DNA from: Bacteroidetes bacterium B1(2017)
Lineage (GTDB): Bacteria > Bacteroidota > Bacteroidia > UKL13-3
Assembly: GCA_002256395.1 (NCBI GenBank)
Contig: NKJG01000007.1
Span: forward strand, 1 to 64,000
Length of the DNA: 64,000 nt
Direction of reading: 5' to 3'
Of this stretch, positions 24,811 to 33,792 are shown one piece after another. Below the pieces are notes generated by a model that was not told the DNA's origin, made no database searches, and saw nothing but the letters and a program-made list of their open reading frames with translations. The position numbers were made by a program, and so were the translations under genes. The first letter of the stretch is position 1, and each line of letters opens with the position of its first letter.

Positions 24811-25854
24811 ATGAGTTACCCTTCTGTTGCTGTAGTTATTATCCATTGGAATAAAAGAGAATTATTAGAACAATTTCTTCCTAGCGTTATTGCTTCTAGT
24901 TACCCTAACTTAGAAATTGTTTTGGCTGATAACGCCTCTACAGACGATAGCGTTGAGTGGGTTCAGCGAAATTATCCAAACGTAAAAACCCTAGTATTGG
25001 ATCAAAACTATGGCTATGCAGGTGGATATAACCATGCTCTTAAACAGGTGGAGGCAGAGTATTATATTCTGTTAAACAATGATGTAGAAGTTACCCCAAA
25101 TTGGATTGAACCCATTATTTCTGAAATGGAAAAAGACGCGTCTATTGCTGCTGCACAACCTAAAATTTTGCAATACAAAAACAAGGAATACTTTGAATAT
25201 GCAGGAGCAGCAGGTGGTTTTATGGACCATCTAGGATATATTTTTTGTAGAGGACGAATTTTTGAAAGCTTAGAAAAAGACCAAGGGCAATATGACAATA
25301 ATATTCCCGTGTTTTGGGCTAGTGGTGCCTGCTTGTTTATTAAATCAAAAGCTTTTCATGAAGTTGGTGGTTTCGACGAAGAGTTTTTTGCCCATATGGA
25401 GGAGGTTGATTTATGTTGGCGCTTGCAATTATTGGGATACCATATTTGGTATATTGGCCAAAGTAAAGTTTATCATCTTGGAGGTAGCACCTTAAAACAA
25501 GGAAATCCACAAAAAACGTATCTCAATTTTAGAAACTCCCTACAAATGTTGCTAAAAAACTCAAGTGTTAGCAAACTGTGGTGGCTTATTCCTGTAAGAT
25601 CTACACTTGATTTAGCAGGATCTATTTTCTTTTTATTAAATGCTAAACCTTCTCATAGTTGGGCCGTACATAGAGCCCATACCGACTTCTTTTTTAAGAT
25701 AAAACATTGGTGGCATGCACGTGATAAAATCACAAGAAATGTAGAGGCTGAAAAGGTAAATGGAATTTATAGCTCAGCCGTATTTTTTGAACACTTTGTA
25801 TTAGGAAAGAAAAAATTTAATTCGCTTAGTGCTAAGGATAAATTACTTTCTTAA
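24811..25854 (+). CDS. Family 2 glycosyltransferase (rhamnosyltransferase-like)
   Basis: The 347-residue protein is a GT-A fold transferase: VAVVIIHWNKRELLEQFLPSV at the start, LADNASTDDSVEWV, and the metal-binding YYILLNNDVEV, followed by ASGACLFIKSKAFHEVGGFDEEFFAHMEEVDLCWRL (the ED-type catalytic region). No membrane helix is obvious apart from a hydrophobic patch near residues 260-280. It probably adds a sugar to a surface glycan. It directly abuts the previous gene and overlaps the convergent GNAT gene by 23 bp. Confidence 0.88.
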   Translation: MSYPSVAVVIIHWNKRELLEQFLPSVIASSYPNLEIVLADNASTDDSVEWVQRNYPNVKTLVLDQNYGYAGGYNHALKQVEAEYYILLNNDVEVTPNWIEPIISEMEKDASIAAAQPKILQYKNKEYFEYAGAAGGFMDHLGYIFCRGRIFESLEKDQGQYDNNIPVFWASGACLFIKSKAFHEVGGFDEEFFAHMEEVDLCWRLQLLGYHIWYIGQSKVYHLGGSTLKQGNPQKTYLNFRNSLQMLLKNSSVSKLWWLIPVRSTLDLAGSIFFLLNAKPSHSWAVHRAHTDFFFKIKHWWHARDKITRNVEAEKVNGIYSSAVFFEHFVLGKKKFNSLSAKDKLLS

Positions 25855-26275
25855 CAAAGTGATATCCTTTTTTTTCGTACCCTTCACGTTCATAAAATTC
25901 GTGTGCCTTTTGGTTGGGTATATAAGCATCTAACACCATTACTCTGCAGTTTTCTTTAATCGCTATTTGGTTCATATGCTCACTCATAATTTTACCTATT
26001 CCTTTCGACCTATACTTTTCATCTACCACAACATTGTCTAATTCCAAGTATTTGCCGCAATACAATTTTGTTAATACCCAATAACCACAAACTGCAATAC
26101 AATGTTCACCATCAAATACACCTAGCATTCTATAAGGAAGTGGATACATTTCCAAAATCATTTCCTCATAATTGCTTGCTTTAATCGTGGGATTTAATTG
26201 TTGAATAAGCGCAAACTGATCCAACATTTGTTGGAGGTTTAATTCGGCCTGAACACGATAGGAATGGGTACTCAT
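25832..26275 (-). CDS. GNAT family N-acetyltransferase
   Basis: The 147-residue protein has the acetyl-CoA-binding motif A, VVDEKYRSKGIGKIMSEHM (R-x-x-G-x-G), preceded by strand YLELDNVVV and followed by VMVLDAYIPNQKAHEFYEREGYEKKGYHFVKK, the usual C-terminal GNAT part. The acceptor (small molecule or protein) is unknown. Its start overlaps the aroQ stop by 4 bp, so the two are cotranscribed. The 3' end overlaps the convergent glycosyltransferase gene. Confidence 0.88.
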   Translation of the reverse strand: MSTHSYRVQAELNLQQMLDQFALIQQLNPTIKASNYEEMILEMYPLPYRMLGVFDGEHCIAVCGYWVLTKLYCGKYLELDNVVVDEKYRSKGIGKIMSEHMNQIAIKENCRVMVLDAYIPNQKAHEFYEREGYEKKGYHFVKKVIYP

Positions 26276-26685
26276 AAAAAGGATTGCAAAGCAAGTGCAT
26301 AACCAGAAATACCAAAACCAAAAATCACCCCTTTTGCATGTGGGGCAACAAAAGAACTCTGTCTAAAATTTTCGCGAGTTGCCAAATTGCTAATATGCAC
26401 TTCTACAACGGGAGTGGTAATGGCCGCAACCGCATCACCAATTGCTACAGAAGTATGTGAATAAGCCCCAGCATTAAGAATAATTCCATCATAACTAAAA
26501 CCAACTTGATGCAGGCAATTAATTAATTCTCCTTCAATATTACTTTGATAATACTCTAAATCAATATGAGGGAATTTCTCCTTCAAGGTCGAAATTGTGT
26601 CAGAAAAATTCTCTTTTCCGTATTTCTCGGGCTCTCTAATTCCTTGCAAATTGAGGTTTGGGCCGTTTATGACAATGATTTTCAT
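26272..26685 (-). CDS. aroQ: Type II 3-dehydroquinate dehydratase
   Basis: AroQ removes water from 3-dehydroquinate in the shikimate pathway. The 137 residues carry IVINGPNLNLQGIREPEKYG with the catalytic Tyr22 and nearby basic residues, DGIILNAGAYSHTSVAI, and PVVEVHISNLATRENFRQSS with the catalytic His. The length is typical for the dodecameric type II enzyme. Other aro genes are not in the window. Confidence 0.95.
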   Translation of the reverse strand: MKIIVINGPNLNLQGIREPEKYGKENFSDTISTLKEKFPHIDLEYYQSNIEGELINCLHQVGFSYDGIILNAGAYSHTSVAIGDAVAAITTPVVEVHISNLATRENFRQSSFVAPHAKGVIFGFGISGYALALQSFL

Positions 26686-26717
26686 GCGTTTTTACGTTTT
26701 TTTACCAAAATTAATTG

Positions 26718-26725
26718 TATTTTCG
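26718..26725 (+). promoter_or_regulatory. Probable -7 box of the T9SS cargo gene
   Basis: TATTTTCG differs from TAnnTTTG by one base and lies 60 bp upstream of the ATG at 26786, in the divergent spacer with aroQ. Confidence 0.35.
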
Positions 26726-26785
26726 CACCAGTCAGGTAAGATTCAGACGACAATGATACTGAATTGAATCCGGAATTTGAATAGC

Positions 26786-27466
26786 ATGAAAAAACTAATA
26801 CTCATTTTTGCCGCTTTTTGTTCCTTACAAGTTGCTTTGGCACAAAGCGTTTCTTTTAACCCAAAGGTTTCTAAAGGCCAAGGTCCGAATGGAAATTTTC
26901 AAATAGATGCAAAATCTATTTTTACCAATACAAGTTCAGATACTGTTTTTGAATGGCAAGTGCTTGATATCGTTTCTCCATCGGGTTGGGAATTTGGTAT
27001 GTGCGATCCTTTCAATTGTATCACAAATCTTGCCATTGGAAATACAAGTACATTTAATTTAGCAACTGGAAAGTCGGGCGAATTTAAAGGCGATTTTGCT
27101 CCAAATGGCAAACCAGGAAACGGTAAGGCAATTGTTTATGTATATTCTAAAAAGAATCCATCAACTATTAATGACACCATTGAGTTTCAAATAAACGCTT
27201 GGGTTACTGCCGTTAAAGAAGTTCAAAACAATAAAGAATTTAGCTTTTACCCAAATCCTGCTAAAGATCGTTTAAATATTAAATATGCAACCAAAGAAGG
27301 TATCTCAATTGATATTTACAATGTTCTTGGTTCAAAAATGAAAACCATTATGCACACAGGTTTTGAAACTGAAATTAATATAGGTGACCTTCAAAACGGC
27401 ATTTACTTTATTCGTTTTAAAGATGGCAATCAAACCATTTCAAAACCATTTACTAAATCAGAATAA
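26786..27466 (+). CDS. Secreted protein with type IX secretion (type A) sorting domain
   Basis: The start at ATG 26786 gives 226 residues with signal peptide MKKLILIFAAFCSLQVALA. Residues 20-140 form an Ig-like beta domain rich in Asn/Thr/Ser (FNPKVSKGQGPNGNFQIDAKSIFTNTSSDTVFEWQV). The last 80 residues are a type A T9SS signal: FSFYPNPAKDRLNIKY, IDIYNVLGSKMKTI, INIGDLQNGIYFIRFKDGN. The protein should cross the outer membrane by the gliding/PorSS machinery and be attached to the surface or released. Function of the passenger domain is unknown. Confidence 0.88.
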   Translation: MKKLILIFAAFCSLQVALAQSVSFNPKVSKGQGPNGNFQIDAKSIFTNTSSDTVFEWQVLDIVSPSGWEFGMCDPFNCITNLAIGNTSTFNLATGKSGEFKGDFAPNGKPGNGKAIVYVYSKKNPSTINDTIEFQINAWVTAVKEVQNNKEFSFYPNPAKDRLNIKYATKEGISIDIYNVLGSKMKTIMHTGFETEINIGDLQNGIYFIRFKDGNQTISKPFTKSE

Positions 27467-27494
27467 TTCAAAATTTTAACTAGAGTAATATCAT

Positions 27495-27533
27495 AAAAAA
27501 GCCCTGCATACAATTTGTATGCAGGGCTTTTTT
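27495..27533. terminator. Bidirectional terminator between the T9SS cargo and FadL-type genes
   Basis: Arms GCCCTGCATACA and TGTATGCAGGGC form a perfect hairpin with a 3-nt loop, flanked by six A and six T, between two convergent genes. Confidence 0.88.
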
Positions 27534-27545
27534 ATTTGCTTAGAT

Positions 27546-29042
27546 TTAGAATCTTATTCCAGTTCCAAATACAAAGTTTAATTTATGTGTTATATTAACT
27601 GCTGAGGTTGGCAAACCATCATAAGCTGTAATATAATCTTTTCCAACTCTATCACTCACTGCAAAATCAAAGAAGTATTGATTGTCGTATACCCATCCAA
27701 AACCAGCGCTAATTAATTGCTTCATGCCATTGGTTTTGCTTATATATGTTTCGTTATACGGACTTCCAAGGATGGCATATCCAGCTCTTAAGCGAGTATA
27801 TTTACCGCATATTTCAATTCCTGCTTTATAGTTCTGAGCAGCTTTGTAAAAATCACTATTGGCTTGGTTTGCAGTAGAAAAATCTGTGGCTCCATCAGTA
27901 GATTGTAAGCGACCTTTTGTATAGTCAACCAATTCATAATCGGCATTAAGAATTAAAAGTTTACCTATAACAATGGAGCCACTCGCATTAAATCTTTGTG
28001 GAGTTATAATTTGATATTTATAGGTATCTTTTCTTGGAGAGGATGCTTGATTATAAACAGTACCATTATAATTCATAGAAATAGAATTTTGGTAGTAATC
28101 TGTCAACCCAAGACGCACTGGAGTATGATAAGAAGCACCAAACCTAATAAAATCAACAGGCCTAAAGATAATACCAAATTTACCTCCAACGCCTGTTCCA
28201 CTCGTTTCTAAACTTTGTTTGATGGTTGAACTAATATATGGGTTATTTGCAACGCTACTCGTTAACACTGTTTCTTTGTAACTATTTTCACTTGAAAATT
28301 GAGCATGTTGAATGACTAATGTCGCTCCTAAATAAAGGAAGTTAGCTACATTTAATCCACCACCAGCATACCATTCATTCATTCTTCCACGAGTTTGAAT
28401 TTGTTGGTACTGACGTACTGTATAATTTGTATCGTTCATTCTATCTAAGATAGATGCATATTTATTTCTGGCGCCATTATTATCTATTAAACTTACGCGC
28501 CAGGCTAATGCCGAAAGCGTATTATCCTGGTCGGAATTCCAAAAGCTTGAGCTATCATATCCATTTGCTTGCTTAGCTAAATAGTTTCCAACGGTAGTGT
28601 TCTTGCCAACACCAGCCCATTGAGTATTTGTTTGAAAGTCGTTTAATCTGTTCATACCAAAGGCAAAGGTACCACCTACTATTCCATCCTTCTTTGCTTT
28701 ACCCATGTACTGATCTGTAATGTTAAATGCCATACCAATATTAGGCACATTAAACATGGTTCTGCTATCGCTCATTAGACCACCGTTATAGTCTGTTCTA
28801 CTATTTGTAGCAGTTATGGAAATAGAACCCATCATTTCATTTCTTCGATATAAAGCCAAGCCAGCGGGATTTAAAGACGCTGCACTTAAATCGGCACCAG
28901 CAGCACCCCAAGCTCCTGATAATCCTAGTGTTCGAGCCGAACCTGTTATGCTTTGATTGCTATAACGAAATATATCTTCTTGATTTTGCGCGTTGGCGTT
29001 TAGGCATACCAATGACGCGACAATTACAACTATCCTTTTCAT
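27546..29042 (-). CDS. OmpP1/FadL-family outer membrane transport protein
   Basis: The 498-residue protein has a signal peptide (KRIVVIVASLVCLNANA) and the FadL/TodX-type start ITGSARTLGLSGAWGAAGADLSAASLNPAGLALYRRNE, which in this family plugs the barrel lumen. The rest is a long series of amphipathic strands ending in LNFVFGTGIRF, a typical aromatic C-terminus. FadL proteins move hydrophobic substrates such as fatty acids through the outer membrane; the ligand here is not known. It is convergent with the T9SS cargo gene and lies downstream of the Tyr/Gly-rich lipoprotein gene. Confidence 0.85.
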   Translation of the reverse strand: MKRIVVIVASLVCLNANAQNQEDIFRYSNQSITGSARTLGLSGAWGAAGADLSAASLNPAGLALYRRNEMMGSISITATNSRTDYNGGLMSDSRTMFNVPNIGMAFNITDQYMGKAKKDGIVGGTFAFGMNRLNDFQTNTQWAGVGKNTTVGNYLAKQANGYDSSSFWNSDQDNTLSALAWRVSLIDNNGARNKYASILDRMNDTNYTVRQYQQIQTRGRMNEWYAGGGLNVANFLYLGATLVIQHAQFSSENSYKETVLTSSVANNPYISSTIKQSLETSGTGVGGKFGIIFRPVDFIRFGASYHTPVRLGLTDYYQNSISMNYNGTVYNQASSPRKDTYKYQIITPQRFNASGSIVIGKLLILNADYELVDYTKGRLQSTDGATDFSTANQANSDFYKAAQNYKAGIEICGKYTRLRAGYAILGSPYNETYISKTNGMKQLISAGFGWVYDNQYFFDFAVSDRVGKDYITAYDGLPTSAVNITHKLNFVFGTGIRF

Positions 29043-29065
29043 ATAAATTTCTTTTTATAAATTAA

Positions 29066-30646
29066 TTAACGAGGGCGAACATTTCCTCCTGGGCTTCCAC
29101 CACCACCACTTGAACTTCCGCCACCTCCCGAAGGACGTGAAGAAGGAGCGCTATAACTAGGTCGGCTTTGTGACGGCTGAGAGGATGAAGGTGCACTATA
29201 AGAAGGCGCACTATAGGAAGGACGTGCTTCTGAGTTTCTAGGTGAAGAATTTCCACTTGAAGGAGCAGAATAAGAAGGTGTTCTTGGACTAGAATTATCG
29301 TATGAATTACCTCTACTAGGCCTAGAATTATTATAATCTGGATTGCTTTGACTAGGAGAATTATTAGAGGAACTATACTCACGAGGGCGAGATGGAACGT
29401 AAACCTGACGACCATCTGATCCAGTTGCTAATTCTCCACCTGGACGATTAGAATATCTCGTATCTGAGTTTCCTGATGAGCTAGGGCGATTATTGGCATT
29501 TGGTGAAATGTATACTGCGCGACCATTATTATCATAAGTTAAATCGCCACCAGGCCTATTGGTTGAGACAGTGCTTTGGTATCCACTAGCCGGTCTGTTT
29601 GGTCTGTAAACCGTGGCTGGTTCGCTTGATGGATTAGTTGCTGGACGAGCCATTGCTGGCTGATTGCCACCATTTGTGGTATTGTCTATCACACCATTTC
29701 TGTCTGGTCTACTAGAATGTCCATCGGCGCTAGCACTAGGTCTAGTACCTTCTGCTGGCATAGATGAGCCCATTGAATTTCTAGGTTTTGAGATGGGAGC
29801 ATTTCCACTTCCATCGTTGGCGTAATATCCATTTGAATGATTATTGTGGCGATATCCACCGTAGCCATAACCACATCCGTATCCGTAGCCATAACCATAA
29901 GGATATCCATAGCCATAATAGGGTGAGTGGTATCCGTAATAATAAGGAGAATAGCCATATCCATAATATGGATTGTATCCGTATGGTGAATACCCATAAT
30001 AAGGGTTATAAGCCCATGGGCTATATCCATAGGGCTGATATCCAAAACCCATTCCATACCCAAAATTGTATCCTAAACCCCAATTAAATCCAGAATTATT
30101 ATTCCAATTAATGCCTAGATTCCAACCAGGACTAGTGTATGGAGAATAGTAGTTTGACCAAGCCCAATTTCTGCTTAAAGAAGAATAGTAGGGGTCATTA
30201 TAATAGTTATTCGTATAATTATTTGTTGTTTGATAGGTATCAAAACGGCGTGCATCACGGTTTTCGTTTTTGTTGTCAAGCAATAAATTAGATTGTTTAC
30301 TTGTATCCTCGGCTGCTACAAAACCACGTTTAGCCTGCCAAGCAGCATATGCTTCTTGGGCTCTAATTTCATCAGGATTGGTGTACGACGTTGAAGCGGG
30401 AGTTTCTTGAGCCGTGGCATACGCTGGATAAGCAGATTCATATCTATTTTCGCTAATTCCAGGATTTGGACCTTTTGATTTGTTCCATTTCTCAACGTCC
30501 TTATAATTGGTACCATTCTTAGGCTCATCGGTTCGAGCCCAATAAACATCGTCATCGACCTGGTTGATTCCAATGTTTTTAACAGAACTACATGCGCCTA
30601 ATGCAAAGAGAAAGAGCGCATAAAACAGGAATTTTGTATTTTTCAT
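29066..30646 (-). CDS. Low-complexity lipoprotein with Tyr/Gly-rich and Ser/Pro-rich regions
   Basis: The 526-residue product begins with a lipoprotein signal peptide (lipobox LGAC, Cys19). Residues 20-150 look folded. Residues 160-270 are extremely rich in Tyr, Gly, Pro and Asn (units like YGYSPYYYGY). Residues 280-526 are a disordered Ser/Pro/Arg/Asn tail with two copies of an NRPGGxLxxxxxGRxVY unit and closing SYSAPS repeats. No enzyme domain was seen. It may be a structural or adhesive surface protein. Homologues next to proS are sometimes mislabelled prolyl-tRNA synthetase. The low complexity gives long open frames in other phases that are not genes. Confidence 0.75.
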   Translation of the reverse strand: MKNTKFLFYALFLFALGACSSVKNIGINQVDDDVYWARTDEPKNGTNYKDVEKWNKSKGPNPGISENRYESAYPAYATAQETPASTSYTNPDEIRAQEAYAAWQAKRGFVAAEDTSKQSNLLLDNKNENRDARRFDTYQTTNNYTNNYYNDPYYSSLSRNWAWSNYYSPYTSPGWNLGINWNNNSGFNWGLGYNFGYGMGFGYQPYGYSPWAYNPYYGYSPYGYNPYYGYGYSPYYYGYHSPYYGYGYPYGYGYGYGCGYGYGGYRHNNHSNGYYANDGSGNAPISKPRNSMGSSMPAEGTRPSASADGHSSRPDRNGVIDNTTNGGNQPAMARPATNPSSEPATVYRPNRPASGYQSTVSTNRPGGDLTYDNNGRAVYISPNANNRPSSSGNSDTRYSNRPGGELATGSDGRQVYVPSRPREYSSSNNSPSQSNPDYNNSRPSRGNSYDNSSPRTPSYSAPSSGNSSPRNSEARPSYSAPSYSAPSSSQPSQSRPSYSAPSSRPSGGGGSSSGGGGSPGGNVRPR

Positions 30647-30665
30647 GATTCTGGATTTAGATTCC

Positions 30666-30697
30666 TTTTACAAAGTAACAACTAAAAAGTACTTTTG
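30666..30697 (+). promoter_or_regulatory. Promoter of proS
   Basis: TACTTTTG at 30690-30697 matches the -7 consensus. A TTTT at 30666-30669 lies 20 bp upstream at the -33 position. The start codon is 45 bp downstream. Confidence 0.5.
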
Positions 30698-30742
30698 CAG
30701 CTGGGTATGTGTAAAAATCAAATACTATTCCAAAAATAGAAT

Positions 30743-32218
30743 ATGGACATAAAAAAAGTAAAGAGGAGCGAAGATTATAGTGCTTGGTATAATAATCTCG
30801 TTAAGAATGCCGATTTGGCTGAACATTCGGACGTTAAGGGTTGCATGATAATAAAACCATATGGGTATGCCATCTGGGAAAAGATGCAAGCAGAATTGGA
30901 CAGACGATTCAAGGAAACAGGACACCAAAATGCCTACTTCCCGCTTTTTATACCTAAATCCTTCTTTACAAAAGAGGCGAGTCATGTGGATGGTTTTGCA
31001 AAGGAATGCGCGGTTGTTACCCATTATAGATTAAAAGTAGACCCTGAAACCAAAGAAATAGTGGTAGATCCAGAGGCAAAGTTGGAGGAAGAGTTAATCG
31101 TTAGACCTACAAGTGAAACTATTATTTGGAATACCTACCGTTCTTGGATTCAAAGTTATAGAGATCTTCCAATTTTGCTGAACCAATGGGCAAACGTAGT
31201 AAGGTGGGAAATGCGTACTCGTTTGTTTTTGAGAACCACTGAATTCTTATGGCAAGAAGGACATACCGCACATGCCACACAAGAAGAAGCAATTGAAGAA
31301 ACAAAAAAAATGTTGGAGGTTTATGCTGATTTTGCTGAGAACATTCTAGCAGTACCTGTTATAAAAGGTGTAAAATCTGCCAACGAACGATTTGCTGGAG
31401 CAATTGATACCTATTGTATTGAAGGGTTAATGCAAGATGGAAAAGCTCTTCAAATGGGCACCTCCCACTTTTTGGGTCAGAACTTTGCCAAAGCATTTGA
31501 TGTAAAATATGTAAGCAAAGAAAACAAACAAGAATATGTTTGGGCCACAAGTTGGGGCGTTTCAACAAGATTAATGGGCGCCTTAATAATGAGCCATAGC
31601 GATGATGAAGGTTTAGTTTTACCTCCAAGATTAGCGCCTATTCAAGTTGTGATAGTTCCAATTTTTAGAAAAGATGAAGAGAAAACCATTGTTCTTGAAA
31701 AGGCCAATGCCTATTATGATTTATTGAAGAAACAAGGCATCTCGGTAAAATTGGATGATAGAGAGGGAATTACTCCAGGCTATAAATTTGCAGACTATGA
31801 ATTAAAAGGTGTTCCTGTAAGAATTGCCATTGGACCAAGAGATGTGCAAAACGGAACAGTTGAGGTTGCAAGAAGAGATACCAAAGAAAAACAAGTGATG
31901 AGTGCTGCAGATTTAGAGCATAAAATTCCTCATTTGTTGGAGCAGATACAACAAAACATTTACCAACGTGCATTAGATTATAGAAGCGAGCATATACATA
32001 CTGTAGATAGCTGGGAAGAGTTTATGGATGCACTTGAAAACAAAACAGGATTTGTGAGTGCACATTGGGATGGCACATCTGAAACGGAAGACAAGATTAA
32101 AGAAATGAGCAAGGCTACCATAAGATGTATACCTTTAAATAACCCTTCAGAAGAAGGCAAATGTATTTTAACAGGCGCTGCATCTAAGGAAAGAGTATTA
32201 TTTGCGAGGGCTTATTAA
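30743..32218 (+). CDS. proS: Prolyl-tRNA synthetase, archaeal/eukaryotic type
   Basis: This class II synthetase charges tRNA-Pro with proline. The 491-residue length without the bacterial editing insertion, and segments such as [43 protein letters not shown] (motif 2 region) and [19 protein letters not shown], place it in the ProS type 3 group used by Bacteroidota. The anticodon-binding domain begins near residue 290 ([10 protein letters not shown]). The C-terminal zinc-like domain ends in LFARAY, the conserved terminal Tyr. Confidence 0.95.
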   Translation: MDIKKVKRSEDYSAWYNNLVKNADLAEHSDVKGCMIIKPYGYAIWEKMQAELDRRFKETGHQNAYFPLFIPKSFFTKEASHVDGFAKECAVVTHYRLKVDPETKEIVVDPEAKLEEELIVRPTSETIIWNTYRSWIQSYRDLPILLNQWANVVRWEMRTRLFLRTTEFLWQEGHTAHATQEEAIEETKKMLEVYADFAENILAVPVIKGVKSANERFAGAIDTYCIEGLMQDGKALQMGTSHFLGQNFAKAFDVKYVSKENKQEYVWATSWGVSTRLMGALIMSHSDDEGLVLPPRLAPIQVVIVPIFRKDEEKTIVLEKANAYYDLLKKQGISVKLDDREGITPGYKFADYELKGVPVRIAIGPRDVQNGTVEVARRDTKEKQVMSAADLEHKIPHLLEQIQQNIYQRALDYRSEHIHTVDSWEEFMDALENKTGFVSAHWDGTSETEDKIKEMSKATIRCIPLNNPSEEGKCILTGAASKERVLFARAY

Positions 32219-32233
32219 TTTTTACCAAAAACT

Positions 32234-32273
32234 AAAAAAAGGGTCTATTTCAATTGAAATAGACCCTTTTTTT
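32234..32273. terminator. Bidirectional terminator between proS and thyA
   Basis: Arms GGGTCTATTTCAA and TTGAAATAGACCC form a perfect hairpin flanked by seven A and seven T, between convergent genes. Confidence 0.9.
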
Positions 32274-32289
32274 ATACCTACCCATTTAG

Positions 32290-33084
32290 CTAAATAGCTA
32301 CAGGAGCTTTTATGGCTGGGTGTGGATTATAATTTTCTAAGGTAAAATCTTCGAATTTAAAATCGAAAATAGATTTAACCTCTGGGTTAATTTTTAGGGT
32401 AGGATAAGCTCTTGGCTCTCTGCTAAGCTGAAGTTCTACCTGTTCAAAATGATTGCTATAAATATGCGCATCACCAAATGTATGCACAAAATCGCCTACT
32501 TCTAGGTTACATACCTGAGCAATCATATGCGTTAAAAAGGCATAACTAGCAATATTAAAAGGCACTCCAAGAAACATATCGGCGCTACGTTGATAAAGCT
32601 GGCAACTCAATTTTCCATTGGCTACATAAAACTGAAAAAAAGCATGACAAGGCATGAGTGCCATTTTAGATAAATCGGCAACATTCCATGCGCTAACAAT
32701 CATTCTGCGACTATCTGGATTATTTCTAATGGTCTCAATAACTTCGGTAAGCTGATCAATATGTTTACCATCTGGACTTGGCCAAGAGCGCCACTGATAA
32801 CCATACACTGGACCTAGGTTTCCATCCTTATCGGCCCATTCATCCCATATAGATACGCCATTATCGGTAAGATATTTGGTATTGGTTTCACCTTTAATGA
32901 ACCAAAGTAGTTCGTGCAAAATAGATTTTAGGTGAACCTTTTTTGTGGTAATCATTGGAAAACCTTCGTTTAAATTAAAACGAATTTGAGCACCAAAAAC
33001 GCTGCGAGTTCCTGTTCCGGTGCGGTCTGACTTAAAAGTTCCGTTTTGGTTTATATGCCTTAATAAGGTTTCGTATTGGTTCAT
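32290..33084 (-). CDS. thyA: Thymidylate synthase
   Basis: ThyA methylates dUMP to dTMP with methylene-THF. The 264 residues equal the E. coli length. Recognisable parts are the phosphate-binding [11 protein letters not shown], the [15 protein letters not shown] region, [11 protein letters not shown], the nucleophile Cys146 in [33 protein letters not shown] and the final APVAI. No dihydrofolate reductase gene adjoins it here. Confidence 0.97.
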   Translation of the reverse strand: MNQYETLLRHINQNGTFKSDRTGTGTRSVFGAQIRFNLNEGFPMITTKKVHLKSILHELLWFIKGETNTKYLTDNGVSIWDEWADKDGNLGPVYGYQWRSWPSPDGKHIDQLTEVIETIRNNPDSRRMIVSAWNVADLSKMALMPCHAFFQFYVANGKLSCQLYQRSADMFLGVPFNIASYAFLTHMIAQVCNLEVGDFVHTFGDAHIYSNHFEQVELQLSREPRAYPTLKINPEVKSIFDFKFEDFTLENYNPHPAIKAPVAI

Positions 33085-33165
33085 ACTGATAGAATTTACG
33101 GTTCAAGTTTACTATGTGTTGGGCAGGAGTTTTGTACCAATTTTCAACAGCTCAAAAGATTTGGA

Positions 33166-33173
33166 TACATTTG
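33166..33173 (+). promoter_or_regulatory. Probable -7 box of the CarS-like gene promoter
   Basis: TACATTTG matches TAnnTTTG exactly, 33 bp before the start codon. TTTTC at 33141-33145 lies 20 bp upstream at the -33 position. Confidence 0.45.
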
Positions 33174-33206
33174 CTTAAATAAGCCTAATTTGATTACGCA
33201 ATTGGT

Positions 33207-33725
33207 ATGAGTTTTATAGAAACAAACTTTGGATCAGGGATACAAGAAGCATTACTGCCATTATTGGTAAGTAATGTACTTCATATGTTTTTGGTAAAGC
33301 AAAATTGGCTTTCATTTTTAAGTGTACCTATTCACAAAACTTGGTTCGGCCAAAACAAAACCTACCGCGGATTTATTTTCTTGATTCTATGCAATGCACT
33401 TTTATTACCACTACTTAATTGGAATTTTGAATTCGTAAAATTTAGTGAGGGTGCCCTTTTTGGTTTTATTTATATGTTATCGGAACTGCCAAACTCTTTC
33501 CTAAAGAGGCGCTTGGGAATAGGCTCGGGACAAGGGCCACAAAAAAATGCTTGGTTATTTTCTTTGCTCGACAAATCTGATTCGACGTTTGGAGTTAGCC
33601 TCGTTTGGTATATTTATTCTGATGCGAGTTTGGTTCAGGCCTTACATTTATTTCTGGGAGCAGTGTTGGTACATAGTTTAGTATCGCTACTATTATTAAA
33701 GGCCAGTGTTAAGAAAAGCTTTTAA
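33207..33725 (+). CDS. CDP-archaeol synthase (CarS)-like CDP-lipid synthase
   Basis: The 172-residue integral membrane protein has four or five helices and the CarS-type signature: HKTWFGQNKTYRGFIF, then LSELPNSFLKRRLGIGSGQG and LLDKSDSTFGVSL. These Lys, Asn, Asp and Ser residues bind CTP and metal in the CdsA/CarS superfamily. In archaea CarS activates unsaturated archaetidic acid; bacterial relatives exist and their lipid substrate is not defined. A role in phospholipid or glycolipid precursor activation is inferred. The next frame overlaps its end, but the likely start of that gene lies beyond it. Confidence 0.75.
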   Translation: MSFIETNFGSGIQEALLPLLVSNVLHMFLVKQNWLSFLSVPIHKTWFGQNKTYRGFIFLILCNALLLPLLNWNFEFVKFSEGALFGFIYMLSELPNSFLKRRLGIGSGQGPQKNAWLFSLLDKSDSTFGVSLVWYIYSDASLVQALHLFLGAVLVHSLVSLLLLKASVKKSF

Positions 33726-33792
33726 GATGGGCACTAGCAAGAAATTTGTTGAAGTAAATCTTTATAGTACATTTATGGCAAAATTACCTTTT

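Noticed and set aside
29062-30573. Long open frames in other phases of the Tyr/Gly-rich lipoprotein gene
   Set aside because: They mirror the repetitive codons of the real gene, have low-complexity Ile/Met/His/Leu products and lack sensible starts.
33207-33725. Archaeal lipid synthesis inferred from the CarS-like gene
   Set aside because: No geranylgeranylglyceryl-phosphate synthase or other ether-lipid gene is in the window, and CarS-like proteins occur in bacteria without archaeal lipids.
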